From positions 29,854 to 93,853 of the forward strand of contig NZ_LOBC01000018.1 of assembly GCF_001583695.1 (NCBI RefSeq): 64,000 nucleotides of DNA, read 5' to 3'. The position numbers and the translations under genes are program-made. The notes beneath the pieces were generated by a model. That model searched no databases and was not told where the DNA came from. It was given only the letters and a program-made list of their open reading frames with translations. How positions within the stretch are numbered: the stretch's first letter is position 1; each line of letters starts with the position of its first letter. Origin of the DNA: Bacillus wiedmannii. GTDB taxonomy: Bacteria; Bacillota; Bacilli; Bacillales; Bacillaceae_G. This document shows, one piece after another, positions 8,351 to 15,558 of this stretch.

Positions 8351-9133
8351 TCAGGTTCTTAATGTCTGGCAAATAGCGGAGTAAAATTGAATGGTATTTT
8401 CATATATCGTTTTCGCAACTTTATCAACAGATACGTTTTTTATAACACTAATTTCCTTTAATACCTCTCGAATCATTCTCGGATGCGTCATAACATCCTC
8501 GTGAAATTCCCACGGTCCATCTGTTTCTACCATCATATATTCAAGTGGATAATACGAAACAATTTTTCTAATTTTCTCCTTATGTAAAACATCTGGTGTG
8601 ATAGAAATATAATAACCGTTCCTCATCATCCGTTTCATTGTTGTTTCACTTCCTTTAAACCAATGAAAGTGTGCACGTGAAACTTTATATTTCTCCAGTA
8701 AATCACATACAATATCAGCATCTTCATACACTGCATGCAATATAATGGGTAAATCATATTTACTAGCTAGTTCAACAAATCGTTGTAACACTGATATATA
8801 TGAATTGATAGCAATGTGCTCATCTTCTTTTCTTAAATAATATGGCAAGCCTACTTCACCAATCGCAACTATGTCTTCTACATGCTCTTCAATTAATTTA
8901 TAAATTTGCTCACATTCTTCTTTATGAATCGGTTGCTCCGGATGAAAACCTATTGCTGGATGTACAAAAGGATATCGCTTTGCTAAAGATAAAGTTTCTT
9001 TACATGATTGATAATTCATAGATACCGCGATAAGCCCCTGTATCTCTTTACTATGTTCCACATCTTTAAGTAATCTACTTTTTTCTTCATCCTTATATTG
9101 GTCAACATGTATATGACTATCAATCCATTTCAT
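8351..9133 (-). CDS. TatD-family metal-dependent hydrolase
   Basis: This 260-residue protein starts MKWIDSHIHVDQ; the HxH pair near the N-terminus binds metal in amidohydrolases. Further ligands typical of TatD enzymes follow: AIGEVGLPY, ILHAVYED, AHFHWFKG and VETDGPWEF. I start at 9133 because GGGGGCAT lies just upstream; the longer frame passes through a terminator hairpin. TatD proteins act as DNases or as other phosphoesterases, so the substrate is uncertain. The gene is separated from the upstream mini-gene by that terminator. Confidence 0.8.
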   Translation of the reverse strand: MKWIDSHIHVDQYKDEEKSRLLKDVEHSKEIQGLIAVSMNYQSCKETLSLAKRYPFVHPAIGFHPEQPIHKEECEQIYKLIEEHVEDIVAIGEVGLPYYLRKEDEHIAINSYISVLQRFVELASKYDLPIILHAVYEDADIVCDLLEKYKVSRAHFHWFKGSETTMKRMMRNGYYISITPDVLHKEKIRKIVSYYPLEYMMVETDGPWEFHEDVMTHPRMIREVLKEISVIKNVSVDKVAKTIYENTIQFYSAICQTLRT

Positions 9134-9149
9134 CTTTATGCCCCCATAA

Positions 9150-9181
9150 AAAAAACAAGAAAGGATCTCCCTTCTTGTTTT
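9150..9181 (-). terminator. Terminator of the 37-residue peptide gene
   Basis: AAAACAAGAAGGGAG pairs with CTTTCTTGTTTT and a long T-run follows on the minus strand. Confidence 0.75.
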
Positions 9182-9191
9182 ATCATCTATA

Positions 9192-9305
9192 TTATTTAAC
9201 AATTAAGTTTGTTATGATATCAAATAATCCAATACATACTACGGCAACAGTAAAGTAGCTACAGAAATCTTTAATTGGAAACTTCACTACTTCTTCTTTA
9301 CGCAT
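9192..9305 (-). CDS. 37-residue single-span membrane peptide
   Basis: The peptide is MRKEEVVKFPIKDF followed by one hydrophobic span and ends TNLIVK. A ribosome site AGAAGGGAG lies about ten bases before the ATG. It has its own promoter of the GATAGT-N19 family (9359-9424) and its own terminator, so it is a free-standing transcript. Length and plan (polar start with a KxDF motif, then a hydrophobic helix) resemble the second peptides of the pairs (NKLDFLGLASG), but the similarity is weak. Function unknown. Confidence 0.6.
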   Translation of the reverse strand: MRKEEVVKFPIKDFCSYFTVAVVCIGLFDIITNLIVK

Positions 9306-9358
9306 CCCAGTTTTCTCCCTTCTTACTATATCCCTAATTATTTTATCTATTTGTATCT

Positions 9359-9424
9359 ATTATGCAAAAAATATGACAAATTTACTATCGAATTAACTTA
9401 CGTAAACCTTACAATGTTGTAAGG
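9359..9424 (-). promoter_or_regulatory. GATAGT-N19 family promoter (for the 37-residue peptide)
   Basis: Read on the minus strand: CCTTACAACATTGTAAGG dyad, then AATTCGATAGT, exactly 19 bp, and CATAAT at 9364-9359. Confidence 0.65.
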
Positions 9425-9430
9425 TTTATA

Positions 9431-9533
9431 AAAAGAGCCTCATCTAAATACAGATGAGGGCTATTAAAAAGTAGTTGGTTTTTCATTCTTCATTAATATT
9501 ACAAACAGAAAGTAATACAGTGAGACTTTCTAA
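9431..9533 (-). ncRNA. Candidate small RNA of about 100 nt
   Basis: A minus-strand promoter of the GATAGT-N19 family ends with TATAGT at 9543-9538. A strong terminator hairpin (AGCCCTCATCTG with AGATGAGGCT, then TTTTT) lies only about 100 bases downstream, ending near 9431. The only frame between them is nine codons (MKNEKPTTF). A short RNA or a vestigial transcript fits better than a protein gene. Start and length are inferred from promoter and terminator alone. Confidence 0.4.
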
Positions 9534-9537
9534 TTAC

Positions 9538-9651
9538 ACTATATGAAATTCACTATCTTTTAACCATCGAATTACATTACAGAAGACTTACATGTTTGTA
9601 AGCTATGTGTAATGTAATTCGATAGTTTCTCTTACCTATATCTCGTACAAT
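9538..9651. promoter_or_regulatory. Divergent pair of GATAGT-N19 promoters around one palindrome
   Basis: ATCGAATTACATTAC (9567-9581) is repeated as its exact complement GTAATGTAATTCGAT (9609-9623), with CTTACATGTTTGTAAG at the centre. To the right, GATAGT, 19 bp, TACAAT (9646-9651). To the left on the minus strand, GATGGT, 19 bp, TATAGT (9543-9538). Both outward promoters therefore obey the same spacing. The rest of the 572-base stretch from 9306 to 9877 holds the small RNA candidate, a decayed peptide gene and terminators. Confidence 0.65.
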
Positions 9652-9680
9652 AAAGTTAGAAAGCAAGCCAAATAAGAAGA

Positions 9681-9752
9681 ACACTCACATAACCAAATTA
9701 CATTGCTAGTAGCTACTCTTCTTATACCTTTCACTCATGCTACTACAATGTA
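9681..9752 (+). pseudogene. Decayed copy of a two-peptide locus
   Basis: Downstream of an intact plus-strand family promoter, this stretch still resembles the second-peptide gene of pair 2 (shared blocks around CTAGTAGCTACTCTTCTTA, GCTACTAC and the following CCCCTTTATAT), but it has lost the start codon and reading frame, and the first-peptide gene is absent. A terminator still follows. It looks like a remnant of a fourth pair. Confidence 0.45.
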
Positions 9753-9775
9753 CCCCCTTCCCCTTTATATAACAA

Positions 9776-9809
9776 AAAGAGCCTTAGTCCATATGGACTA
9801 AGGCTCTTT
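9776..9809 (+). terminator. Terminator of the decayed locus
   Basis: AAAGAGCCTTAGTCC pairs perfectly with GGACTAAGGCTCTTT. Confidence 0.7.
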
Positions 9810-9822
9810 CATGAACCCTAAA

Positions 9823-9872
9823 ATACCCCTACCTAGTATTTTTATTTTCGACAAAAAATAGGTGGGGGTATA
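9823..9872 (-). terminator. Probable terminator of the YxeA-like gene
   Basis: ATACCCCTACCTA and TAGGTGGGGGTAT form a 13-bp stem with one mismatch across a long loop, with T residues after it on the minus strand. Confidence 0.5.
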
Positions 9873-9877
9873 ATCTG

Positions 9878-10234
9878 CTATCTCATCGTTAAAAGTTTAC
9901 TCTTCGCATTAATAGGAATATTTACAGCTTCAATTTCTTCAATCGCCTCTCCGTAGCGTCCTTTTGCATACACCTTTAACGCTTCATCTCTCTTTAACAT
10001 ATGCTTAACAGTCTTCTTTATTTTTTGTTCTCTTCCACGTTCGTCAAATGCAATAAATTCATATTCATACCACTCATCACCAATATGCTGACCAATTGTA
10101 TTCACGACCGTATAATATTCTTTCGTCTTATAAAGTGGATTATATTTATCGATAACTGGTCCAAGTTTCGTAGGCAGTAACATTACTACTATCACTATCA
10201 TCGCTATTATAGTAGTGATCATTTTTTTCTTCAT
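9878..10234 (-). CDS. YxeA-family (DUF1093) small exported protein
   Basis: This 118-residue protein has one N-terminal hydrophobic segment (MKKKMITTIIAMIVIVVMLLP) and a compact domain with YEYEFIAFDERGREQ and a late LKVYAKG motif, the plan of the YxeA family. I start at ATG 10234 with AGGAGG ten bases upstream; a TTG at 10240 is too close to that site. It would be a membrane-tethered or secreted protein of about 10 kDa. Its promoter belongs to the GATAGT-N19 family shared with the mini-genes, which links it to that set. Function is unknown. Confidence 0.65.
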   Translation of the reverse strand: MKKKMITTIIAMIVIVVMLLPTKLGPVIDKYNPLYKTKEYYTVVNTIGQHIGDEWYEYEFIAFDERGREQKIKKTVKHMLKRDEALKVYAKGRYGEAIEEIEAVNIPINAKSKLLTMR

Positions 10235-10271
10235 AATCAATCTTCCTCCTCTGCAGGATATATATACATCT

Positions 10272-10336
10272 ATTTTAAAAAGAAGGAATAAAATCTACTA
10301 TTGAATCTCATTACATTACACTTACATTATTGTAAG
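10272..10336 (-). promoter_or_regulatory. GATAGT-N19 family promoter (for the YxeA-like gene)
   Basis: On the minus strand: CTTACAATAATGTAAG dyad (10336-10321), AATAGT at 10302-10297, exactly 19 bp, TAAAAT at 10277-10272. Confidence 0.6.
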
Positions 10337-10340
10337 AATT

Positions 10341-10372
10341 AAAAAAGGTGAACGAATTTACTCGTTCACCTT
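10341..10372 (-). terminator. Terminator of the YitT-family gene
   Basis: GGTGAACGA pairs with TCGTTCACC and six T follow on the minus strand. Confidence 0.8.
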
Positions 10373-11209
10373 TTAGCTCGCTTTAAAGCCACCTCCAAGT
10401 ACATCGCGTACATCATGAATAACAACGAAAGCATCTTCATCTACTCGACTAATAACCTGCTTTAACTTAACAAGCTCTTGTTTATTTATAACAACATATA
10501 ATACTTCTTTATTTTTACCAGTATATCCGCCGCGTCCTTCTAATACAGTAACACCGCGTGTCATGTTTTTCGTAATAGTTTCACGGATTAAATCCGGTTG
10601 ATTTGAAATGATTGTAACAGCTGTTTTTGTATCCATTCCTTCTACAATGAAATCAATCACTTTCGCTCCGATGAATACTGCAACAAGTGTGTACATTGCT
10701 TTTTCTTGCCCTATTATAAATACAGAACCAGCAATTACTACAATATCAATAATAAGTACGCCTTTACCAACGCTCCATCCTAAATATTGATTGGCTAACC
10801 GAGCTAAAATTGCCGATCCTCCTGATGTACCTCCAGCTTTGAACATACAGCCTAATCCGACACCGACAAATAAGCCAGCGAATAGAGCTGCTAATAACGT
10901 ATCACTATTTACATGATACTCAATATGTTCCGTAACATATAAAAACAAGGATGTTTCTACAATCCCTAAAATTGTATAAACCATCGTTTTCTTATCAAAA
11001 AATTTATAACCAATAGCTAGTAAAATTGCATTTATAGCAAAGTTTACAATCCCCGGTGACCAATCAAATAAATAGTACGTAACAACCGTTAAACCAATAA
11101 TTCCACCCTCTGATAAACGGTTTGGAATTGCAAAGTAATTAATACCAATTGCGAATAATAATGAACCAATTGTAATTAGTGTTATTTCCTTTATACGTTG
11201 ATTAACCAT
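10373..11209 (-). CDS. YitT-family membrane protein (DUF161 + DUF2179)
   Basis: This 278-residue protein starts at an ATG preceded by GGGGGAGGT. It has five or six membrane spans in the first 190 residues, including the glycine-rich FKAGGTSGGSAILARL segment, followed by a soluble DUF2179 domain (about residues 200-270) with the motif VLEGRGGYTGKNKEVLYVVI. That domain order is diagnostic of the YitT family found in several copies in Bacillus. The transported or sensed molecule is not established. It is a single gene with its own terminator. Confidence 0.82.
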   Translation of the reverse strand: MVNQRIKEITLITIGSLLFAIGINYFAIPNRLSEGGIIGLTVVTYYLFDWSPGIVNFAINAILLAIGYKFFDKKTMVYTILGIVETSLFLYVTEHIEYHVNSDTLLAALFAGLFVGVGLGCMFKAGGTSGGSAILARLANQYLGWSVGKGVLIIDIVVIAGSVFIIGQEKAMYTLVAVFIGAKVIDFIVEGMDTKTAVTIISNQPDLIRETITKNMTRGVTVLEGRGGYTGKNKEVLYVVINKQELVKLKQVISRVDEDAFVVIHDVRDVLGGGFKAS

Positions 11210-11326
11210 AGTTCATACCTCCCCCCATTTGACATTGTATCACTATCTCCTAGAGGTTTAGAAGTTGTTTTTATTGCGCATTTTTACTCTTACAGATCGG
11301 GATATTATGTTTAAACAAAGGGGTGA

Positions 11327-11656
11327 TTAATTATTCATATTCGCTCTAACTGTACGGACAAATTGCTCCACATTCCCCTTCTGAATATACTTAGCTCGAA
11401 TGGTTTCATGATTACAAGTACATTCGAAATGCGGACGAAAATCTATGCTATCTATATGCAAATATGAATAATCTTTAAATGTTGCAGGATAGTATGGAAA
11501 TTTCCCATAAAAGAGAAGACGTCTAGTAGTAGCAGCAAAAATCCCTTGTTGATACGATAGCATAAAATTATCCTTCTCAAATATCCCTACGACAAAAGCC
11601 AAAATCTTTTCATCATCCTCTATATGCTTTTTCATACTCAATAAAAGTTCATTCAT
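11327..11656 (-). CDS. Bacterial PH-domain (YokE-like) protein
   Basis: This 109-residue cytoplasmic protein has the pattern FAATTRRLLFYGKF followed by DYSYLHIDSIDFRPHF, which fits the bacterial pleckstrin-homology fold (YokE/SHOCT-associated type). TTGGAGGG precedes the ATG. No signal peptide or membrane span is present. The role of these small PH proteins is not known. A TGAAACGCGTTTCC palindrome lies about 76 bases upstream and could serve as its operator. Confidence 0.65.
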   Translation of the reverse strand: MNELLLSMKKHIEDDEKILAFVVGIFEKDNFMLSYQQGIFAATTRRLLFYGKFPYYPATFKDYSYLHIDSIDFRPHFECTCNHETIRAKYIQKGNVEQFVRTVRANMNN

Positions 11657-11731
11657 GCATATCCCTCCAAATACTATTCTTGAAAAGAATCCATGGATTA
11701 TTACAGACCGGTGTAACTCCTTTATAAAGTA

Positions 11732-11745
11732 TGAAACGCGTTTCC
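11732..11745. promoter_or_regulatory. LacI/CcpA-type operator (cre-like)
   Basis: TGAAACGCGTTTCC fits the cre consensus TGWAANCGNTNWCA except at the last base. It lies between the LacI regulator gene and the PH-domain gene, upstream of the latter. It could be bound by CcpA or by the neighbouring regulator. Confidence 0.45.
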
Positions 11746-11760
11746 TGTCAAAGATATTTC

Positions 11761-11798
11761 AAAAAATAATCCGTTATGCAATTTACACATAACGGATT
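11761..11798 (-). terminator. Terminator of the LacI-family gene
   Basis: AATCCGTTATG pairs with CATAACGGATT and a T-rich run follows on the minus strand. Confidence 0.75.
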
Positions 11799-11802
11799 AA
11801 AA

Positions 11803-12780
11803 CTAAACAGTAGAGCGTTCCACAAGTTCGTATGGAATTTCCACCTTTTCTTGTTTAGAACTCTCACCACTTATTTGCCTATAAAACATTTCAAAAGCCT
11901 TTTTACCTATCTCCTTTAAATTTTGATCAATGGTTGTAAGCTGTAACACTTGCGAAATAGGTTGATTATCAAAGCCAATAATCGCTAAATCCTCAGGAAC
12001 TTGAATACCTAATTTTTCAGCTTCTGTCATAACCCCAATCGCAACTTCATCTCCTGCTACTATTAATGCTTCGGGAAGATGCTGCATCCCCTTTAATTTA
12101 TGAGCCACTTTCACACCATCTTCTAATGTAAAACATTCTGTAAAAATCCATTCTTCATTCACTTCTTCATCTATAGCTTGCAATTGCTGTTTATAAACAT
12201 CAAAACGTTTTTGACTACTCGGACCTAATTTCCTTCCCGTACAATAACCAATTTTTTTATAACTTTTCTCAATCAAATAATCCATTCCTAATTGAAAAGC
12301 TGCCGAATGATTCGTATATACACTTGAGATATTTGAAATATCATTATCTTCACAAGCAACGATTGTCCCATAGGAAGCATACGGCTCTATCGTTTCCCAA
12401 TCATTCGCACGAGAACAAATAATAAGGCCATCCAATTGTTTTGTTTTTAACATATGTAAACTTTTCATTTCTTCTTTTTTATTATAATTCGTTTGGCAAA
12501 GTAGCACTCTGTAATTATGAGCTAACGCCACCTCCATCATCCCGCCCACCATCGCATCAAAACATGGATGATTAATATACGGTAAAATCACACCAACAAT
12601 ATTCGTTTTCCCTTTTGATAAATGAACAGCATTTGCGTTTTGTGAGTAATTCAACTTCTCAACTATCTCCATAACCGCTTTCCTTTTTTCTTCACTTACA
12701 TATGGATGATCATTCAATACTCTCGAAACAGTCGTAACTGAAACTCCCGCCATCTTTGCAATATCTTTAATATTGGCCAT
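11803..12780 (-). CDS. LacI/GalR-family transcriptional regulator
   Basis: This 325-residue protein opens with the LacI helix-turn-helix and hinge (IKDIAKMAGVSVTTVSRVLN, then LNYSQNANAVHLSKGKTN), followed by a periplasmic-binding-protein-like effector domain (IVGVILPYINHPCFDAMVGG to EIPYELVERSTV). Length is typical for the family. AGAGGTGAG precedes the ATG. No sugar-use gene adjoins it, so the effector cannot be read from context; a distant target set or self-regulation is possible. The palindrome at 11732 is a candidate binding site. Confidence 0.85.
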   Translation of the reverse strand: MANIKDIAKMAGVSVTTVSRVLNDHPYVSEEKRKAVMEIVEKLNYSQNANAVHLSKGKTNIVGVILPYINHPCFDAMVGGMMEVALAHNYRVLLCQTNYNKKEEMKSLHMLKTKQLDGLIICSRANDWETIEPYASYGTIVACEDNDISNISSVYTNHSAAFQLGMDYLIEKSYKKIGYCTGRKLGPSSQKRFDVYKQQLQAIDEEVNEEWIFTECFTLEDGVKVAHKLKGMQHLPEALIVAGDEVAIGVMTEAEKLGIQVPEDLAIIGFDNQPISQVLQLTTIDQNLKEIGKKAFEMFYRQISGESSKQEKVEIPYELVERSTV

Positions 12781-12860
12781 ACACTCACCTCTACTTTTAA
12801 CTTAATGAATTCCACGAACATATGTCAAACTTTCTCATCATTACACCTTCATTCGTTTTT

Positions 12861-12925
12861 CTTACAAAAGTGTAATTTTCCTGTAAGCTAATTCGATAGT
12901 TACTATCCTCAATATTTCATACAAT
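12861..12925 (+). promoter_or_regulatory. GATAGT-N19 family promoter, pair 1
   Basis: CTTACAAAAGTGTAA dyad, a further TGTAAG, AATTCGATAGT (GATAGT 12895-12900), 19 bp, TACAAT 12920-12925. The -35 position has no good sigma-A hexamer, so an activator at the dyad is likely. Confidence 0.7.
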
Positions 12926-12971
12926 TAAGTCAGAAACAGGACAACAACTATTCGAAATGGAGCGGATTCAT

Positions 12972-13073
12972 ATGATGAACAAAATGAAATCAAACAATTT
13001 TTTAAATACAATGGACATGGTATTTTCCGCTCTAATCGATGCTAAAGCTGTTGCTTCTACATTAAACAAGTAA
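12972..13073 (+). CDS. Two-peptide pair 1, first peptide (33 aa, AKAV family)
   Basis: The peptide begins MMNKMKSNNFLNTMDM and ends IDAKAVASTLNK. AAATGGAGCGG precedes the ATG. It has no signal peptide and is predicted to be an amphipathic helix. The paralogue at 14083 differs by four residues and that at 16617 by seven, while the mini-genes at 2993 and 3090 share the C-terminal half. Such conservation, with a strong ribosome site, argues that it is translated. It is followed by a small hydrophobic peptide gene in the same transcript. Function unknown. Confidence 0.7.
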   Translation: MMNKMKSNNFLNTMDMVFSALIDAKAVASTLNK

Positions 13074-13082
13074 GGAGAATGT

Positions 13083-13181
13083 ATGATGAAAAACATCACT
13101 TTTAACAAATTAGATTTTTTAGGACTAGCTAGTGGCTCTCTTCTTCTTACTGCTTTTATTTACGCCGCTACGCTTGTATAA
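13083..13181 (+). CDS. Two-peptide pair 1, second peptide (32 aa, hydrophobic)
   Basis: The peptide begins MMKNITFNKLDFLGLASG and ends FIYAATLV, that is a short polar start and a single glycine-containing membrane helix. AAGGAG at 13071-13076 overlaps the stop of the first peptide, so the two are translationally linked. Paralogues lie at 14197 and 16731. A paired amphipathic plus hydrophobic leaderless peptide set could be a two-component membrane-active system or small membrane-protein partners; no immunity or export gene is visible nearby. Confidence 0.7.
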   Translation: MMKNITFNKLDFLGLASGSLLLTAFIYAATLV

Positions 13182-13221
13182 CTTTTGTGTCCCCTTTCCC
13201 CTTTATTATAAATAGTAATAG

Positions 13222-13253
13222 AAAAGACGACCGTCTATGCCCGGTCGTCTTTT
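13222..13253. terminator. Terminator between pair 1 and plsC
   Basis: AAAGACGACCG pairs with CGGTCGTCTTT, with T residues on either side in the two directions. Confidence 0.8.
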
Positions 13254-13254
13254 C

Positions 13255-13860
13255 TTACTTTTGATTTGATTGCAAAGTTTCCTTTAGCTCATCAAACTTC
13301 TCATTTAATTGATCTGTCATCATTTTCATAGCTGTCTTTCGATCTATTTGTTCTTCAGCATCAATTTGAATTGGGTCGCCAAAAATTAATTGTGCCTTTT
13401 TCCCTTTTATTAATTCTTTTACACTTGATGGACCAACATAAGCTGCCGGTACTAACGGGACATTAGAACGCAATGCAATCGTAACAGCCCCAGCTTTTAA
13501 TGAAACGTCTTCTGTTGATCGTGTCCCACTCGGAAAAATCCCTACTACTTTCCCTTCTTTTAATAGGCGTGACGGAATTTTGAGTGTACTCGGTCCTGGA
13601 TTCGCACGATCTACAGGGAATGCATTCACATTTTTAAAGAACCAATTTTTGAACTTCCCTTCAAATAACTCTTTTTTTGCCATGTAATGAATTTGGGTCG
13701 GGTACATCCCTGTAGCTAACATTAATACATCCATAAAACTTGTATGTGTACATGCAACAACATATGGGCCACCTTCTGGTAACTTTTCTCTTCCTTGCAC
13801 TTCTACTTTCCCAGCTGTTTTAAATATATATTTCAACAAAAATGTAATTGGTTTATACAT
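13255..13860 (-). CDS. 1-acyl-sn-glycerol-3-phosphate acyltransferase (PlsC family)
   Basis: This 201-residue enzyme has the acyltransferase HX4D motif HTSFMD (His39, Asp44), the substrate segment NAFPVDR, and FPSGTRS at residues 109-115, where most relatives have FPEGTRS; the glutamate is replaced by serine. It would acylate lysophosphatidate in phospholipid synthesis at the membrane face, with one N-terminal hydrophobic segment. AAAGGAAC precedes the ATG. The serine variant occurs in my recollection of Bacillus relatives, but the exact acceptor is uncertain. Confidence 0.82.
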   Translation of the reverse strand: MYKPITFLLKYIFKTAGKVEVQGREKLPEGGPYVVACTHTSFMDVLMLATGMYPTQIHYMAKKELFEGKFKNWFFKNVNAFPVDRANPGPSTLKIPSRLLKEGKVVGIFPSGTRSTEDVSLKAGAVTIALRSNVPLVPAAYVGPSSVKELIKGKKAQLIFGDPIQIDAEEQIDRKTAMKMMTDQLNEKFDELKETLQSNQK

Positions 13861-13972
13861 TTGTTTCGTTCCTTTCTGAATATCCGAATTATAATCATTT
13901 TCTTATAACGATTATAACACTAAGTTTTAGGAGTTGGTAATAATTTTAAGTATTAATTGTTACATTTCAATT

Positions 13973-14037
13973 CTTACAAAAGTGTAACTTTCTTGTAAGC
14001 TAATTCGATAGTTACTTCCCCAAATATTTCATACAAT
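13973..14037 (+). promoter_or_regulatory. GATAGT-N19 family promoter, pair 2
   Basis: CTTACAAAAGTGTAA dyad, TTGTAAGC, AATTCGATAGT (GATAGT 14007-14012), 19 bp, TACAAT 14032-14037, nearly identical to pair 1. Confidence 0.7.
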
Positions 14038-14082
14038 TAAGTCAGAAAGAAACAACAACTATTCGAAAAGGAGCGGATTCAT

Positions 14083-14184
14083 ATGATGAACAAAATGAAA
14101 TCAAACAATTTTTTAGATACAGTGGGCATGGTATTTTCCGCTCTAATCGATGCAAAATCTGTTGCTTCTACATTAAACAAGTAA
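14083..14184 (+). CDS. Two-peptide pair 2, first peptide (33 aa, AKAV family)
   Basis: The peptide begins MMNKMKSNNFLDTVGM and ends IDAKSVASTLNK, differing from the pair-1 peptide at four positions (N-D, M-V, D-G, A-S). AAAAGGAGCGG precedes the ATG. The near-identity of promoter, both peptides and terminator to pair 1 shows recent duplication of the whole unit. Predicted amphipathic helix, no signal peptide, function unknown. Confidence 0.7.
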   Translation: MMNKMKSNNFLDTVGMVFSALIDAKSVASTLNK

Positions 14185-14196
14185 GGAGAATGCATC

Positions 14197-14289
14197 ATGA
14201 ATAACATCACTTTTAACAAATTAGATTTTTTAGGATTAGCTAGTGGCTCTCTTCTTACTGCTTTTATTTACGCTGCTACGCTTGTATAA
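14197..14289 (+). CDS. Two-peptide pair 2, second peptide (30 aa, hydrophobic)
   Basis: The peptide begins MNNITFNKLDFLGLASG and ends FIYAATLV. It is one leucine shorter than the pair-1 version, a codon-length indel in a CTT run that keeps frame, which argues for selection on the protein. AAGGAG overlaps the end of the first peptide gene. Single membrane helix. Function unknown. Confidence 0.7.
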   Translation: MNNITFNKLDFLGLASGSLLTAFIYAATLV

Positions 14290-14316
14290 CTTTGTGTCCC
14301 CTTTCCCCTTTATATA

Positions 14317-14350
14317 GAAAAAGACGACCGTCTATGCCCGGTCGTCTTTT
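14317..14350. terminator. Terminator between pair 2 and the convergent small gene
   Basis: AAAGACGACCG pairs with CGGTCGTCTTT, the same hairpin as after pair 1. Confidence 0.8.
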
Positions 14351-14490
14351 TACATTTTTCTTTCTTTCAATTCTTTTAAAAGCTGTATCAGCTCAGCTTG
14401 TTGTTTTATCTTTTTACGACCATTTCGGTTAATTGCTGCAAGCTCGCAGGCAACTCCGACGGCGAAGAAAAACAATAAACTTTCTAACAT
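14350..14490 (-). CDS. 46-residue small membrane protein
   Basis: The protein begins MLESLLFFFAVGVACELAAI, one membrane span, and continues as a basic then heptad-like helix (NRNGRKKIKQQAELIQLLKELKER). TTGGAGGATTTC precedes the ATG. It starts 21 bp after the DMT transporter stop on the same strand, so it is probably co-transcribed with it. I recognise no family; a small accessory membrane protein is the simplest reading. Confidence 0.65.
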   Translation of the reverse strand: MLESLLFFFAVGVACELAAINRNGRKKIKQQAELIQLLKELKERKM

Positions 14491-14511
14491 GTGAAATCCT
14501 CCAATTGCCTA

Positions 14512-15480
14512 TTAAACAGCTTGACGTAATTGCTCTTCTTGTAAACTTCGCTTGTTTATATTTTCTTCTTTTCTCTGACAAACGTTATTGCGAATAAGTG
14601 CTGCAATAACAAGTAAAGTCCCTATAATATCAAACATTGTTATTCGATATCCTTGCATCATCATAATAACTAAAGTCGTGATTGGTACAAAATTAATAAA
14701 TAAAATCCCATTAATGGACGATAAAATTTTCACACCGTAATTCCAAGCAAGTAACGCTACGATACCTGGTAATGTCATCATAAACAATAAATCATATTTC
14801 ACGATAGAAATCGTTCCCATACTAGGAACCGATACATATCCAAACGATGTAATGATTACAGTTATAATCCCTGTGACAGTCGTACCGAATACACACGTCA
14901 ACGTAGAATAACGTAATGTTGACCAATCGCTACACGTTTGACCACCCATCGTATAAATAACCCAACCTACAACCCCTACAAATATAAAGGCCAGCGAAAA
15001 CATGTTATCTTTCAATGTTAAAAAGAAACTCATATCACCTTTCGTAATAACGAATACAGCCCCTACAAAAGCGATAATCATGCTCGTTATCATATACTTT
15101 TTCGGTTTTACATGCTTATATCCCCATAGAATACAAATAGAAATCATCGGCATCAGTGCTTCCATAATGGAGGCTACCATCACACCTGATTTCCCCATTA
15201 ACATTTGACCTAAAAATATAAGTACATTATATACAGTAAACGCCATCGTTCCGAAAAAGACGAGTAACTTTCCTCTTCCCTCTAAACAAAATGCCTGTTT
15301 TCCTTCTTTCATTAACAATAATACAATCAGTACGATCGCCACCGCTCCATAGCGAATAAGCGAAAAATAAAATGGATCTATGTATTCTAGCGCATGATCA
15401 GCAACCGGAAACATCGCTCCCCACGACATACTTGCAATTAAACATGCTAAAGCCCCTATTATCATTTGACCTTTTCTCAC
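14512..15480 (-). CDS. EamA/DMT-family transporter
   Basis: This protein of about 322 residues has ten hydrophobic segments in two repeats of five, the pattern of drug/metabolite transporters, with SMSWGAMFPVADHAL in the first span. GGGGG lies before two adjacent GTG codons, and I choose the second (15480) for spacing; an ATG at 15465 is possible. The C-terminal tail is basic and cytoplasmic (RNNVCQRKEENINKRS). A LysR regulator is transcribed divergently and probably controls it. Substrate unknown, export of an amino acid or metabolite is typical. Confidence 0.8.
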   Translation of the reverse strand: MRKGQMIIGALACLIASMSWGAMFPVADHALEYIDPFYFSLIRYGAVAIVLIVLLLMKEGKQAFCLEGRGKLLVFFGTMAFTVYNVLIFLGQMLMGKSGVMVASIMEALMPMISICILWGYKHVKPKKYMITSMIIAFVGAVFVITKGDMSFFLTLKDNMFSLAFIFVGVVGWVIYTMGGQTCSDWSTLRYSTLTCVFGTTVTGIITVIITSFGYVSVPSMGTISIVKYDLLFMMTLPGIVALLAWNYGVKILSSINGILFINFVPITTLVIMMMQGYRITMFDIIGTLLVIAALIRNNVCQRKEENINKRSLQEEQLRQAV

Positions 15481-15558
15481 CACAATTCCCCCGCTTCTTT
15501 CTATTTGCACAAAGAGAATTGTAAAAGAAAAAATATATCACGTAAAATGATTCAAAAT

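Noticed and set aside
8690-8705. A parS-like CACGTGAAAC core in the TatD-type gene
   Set aside because: The left half does not match (about four mismatches).
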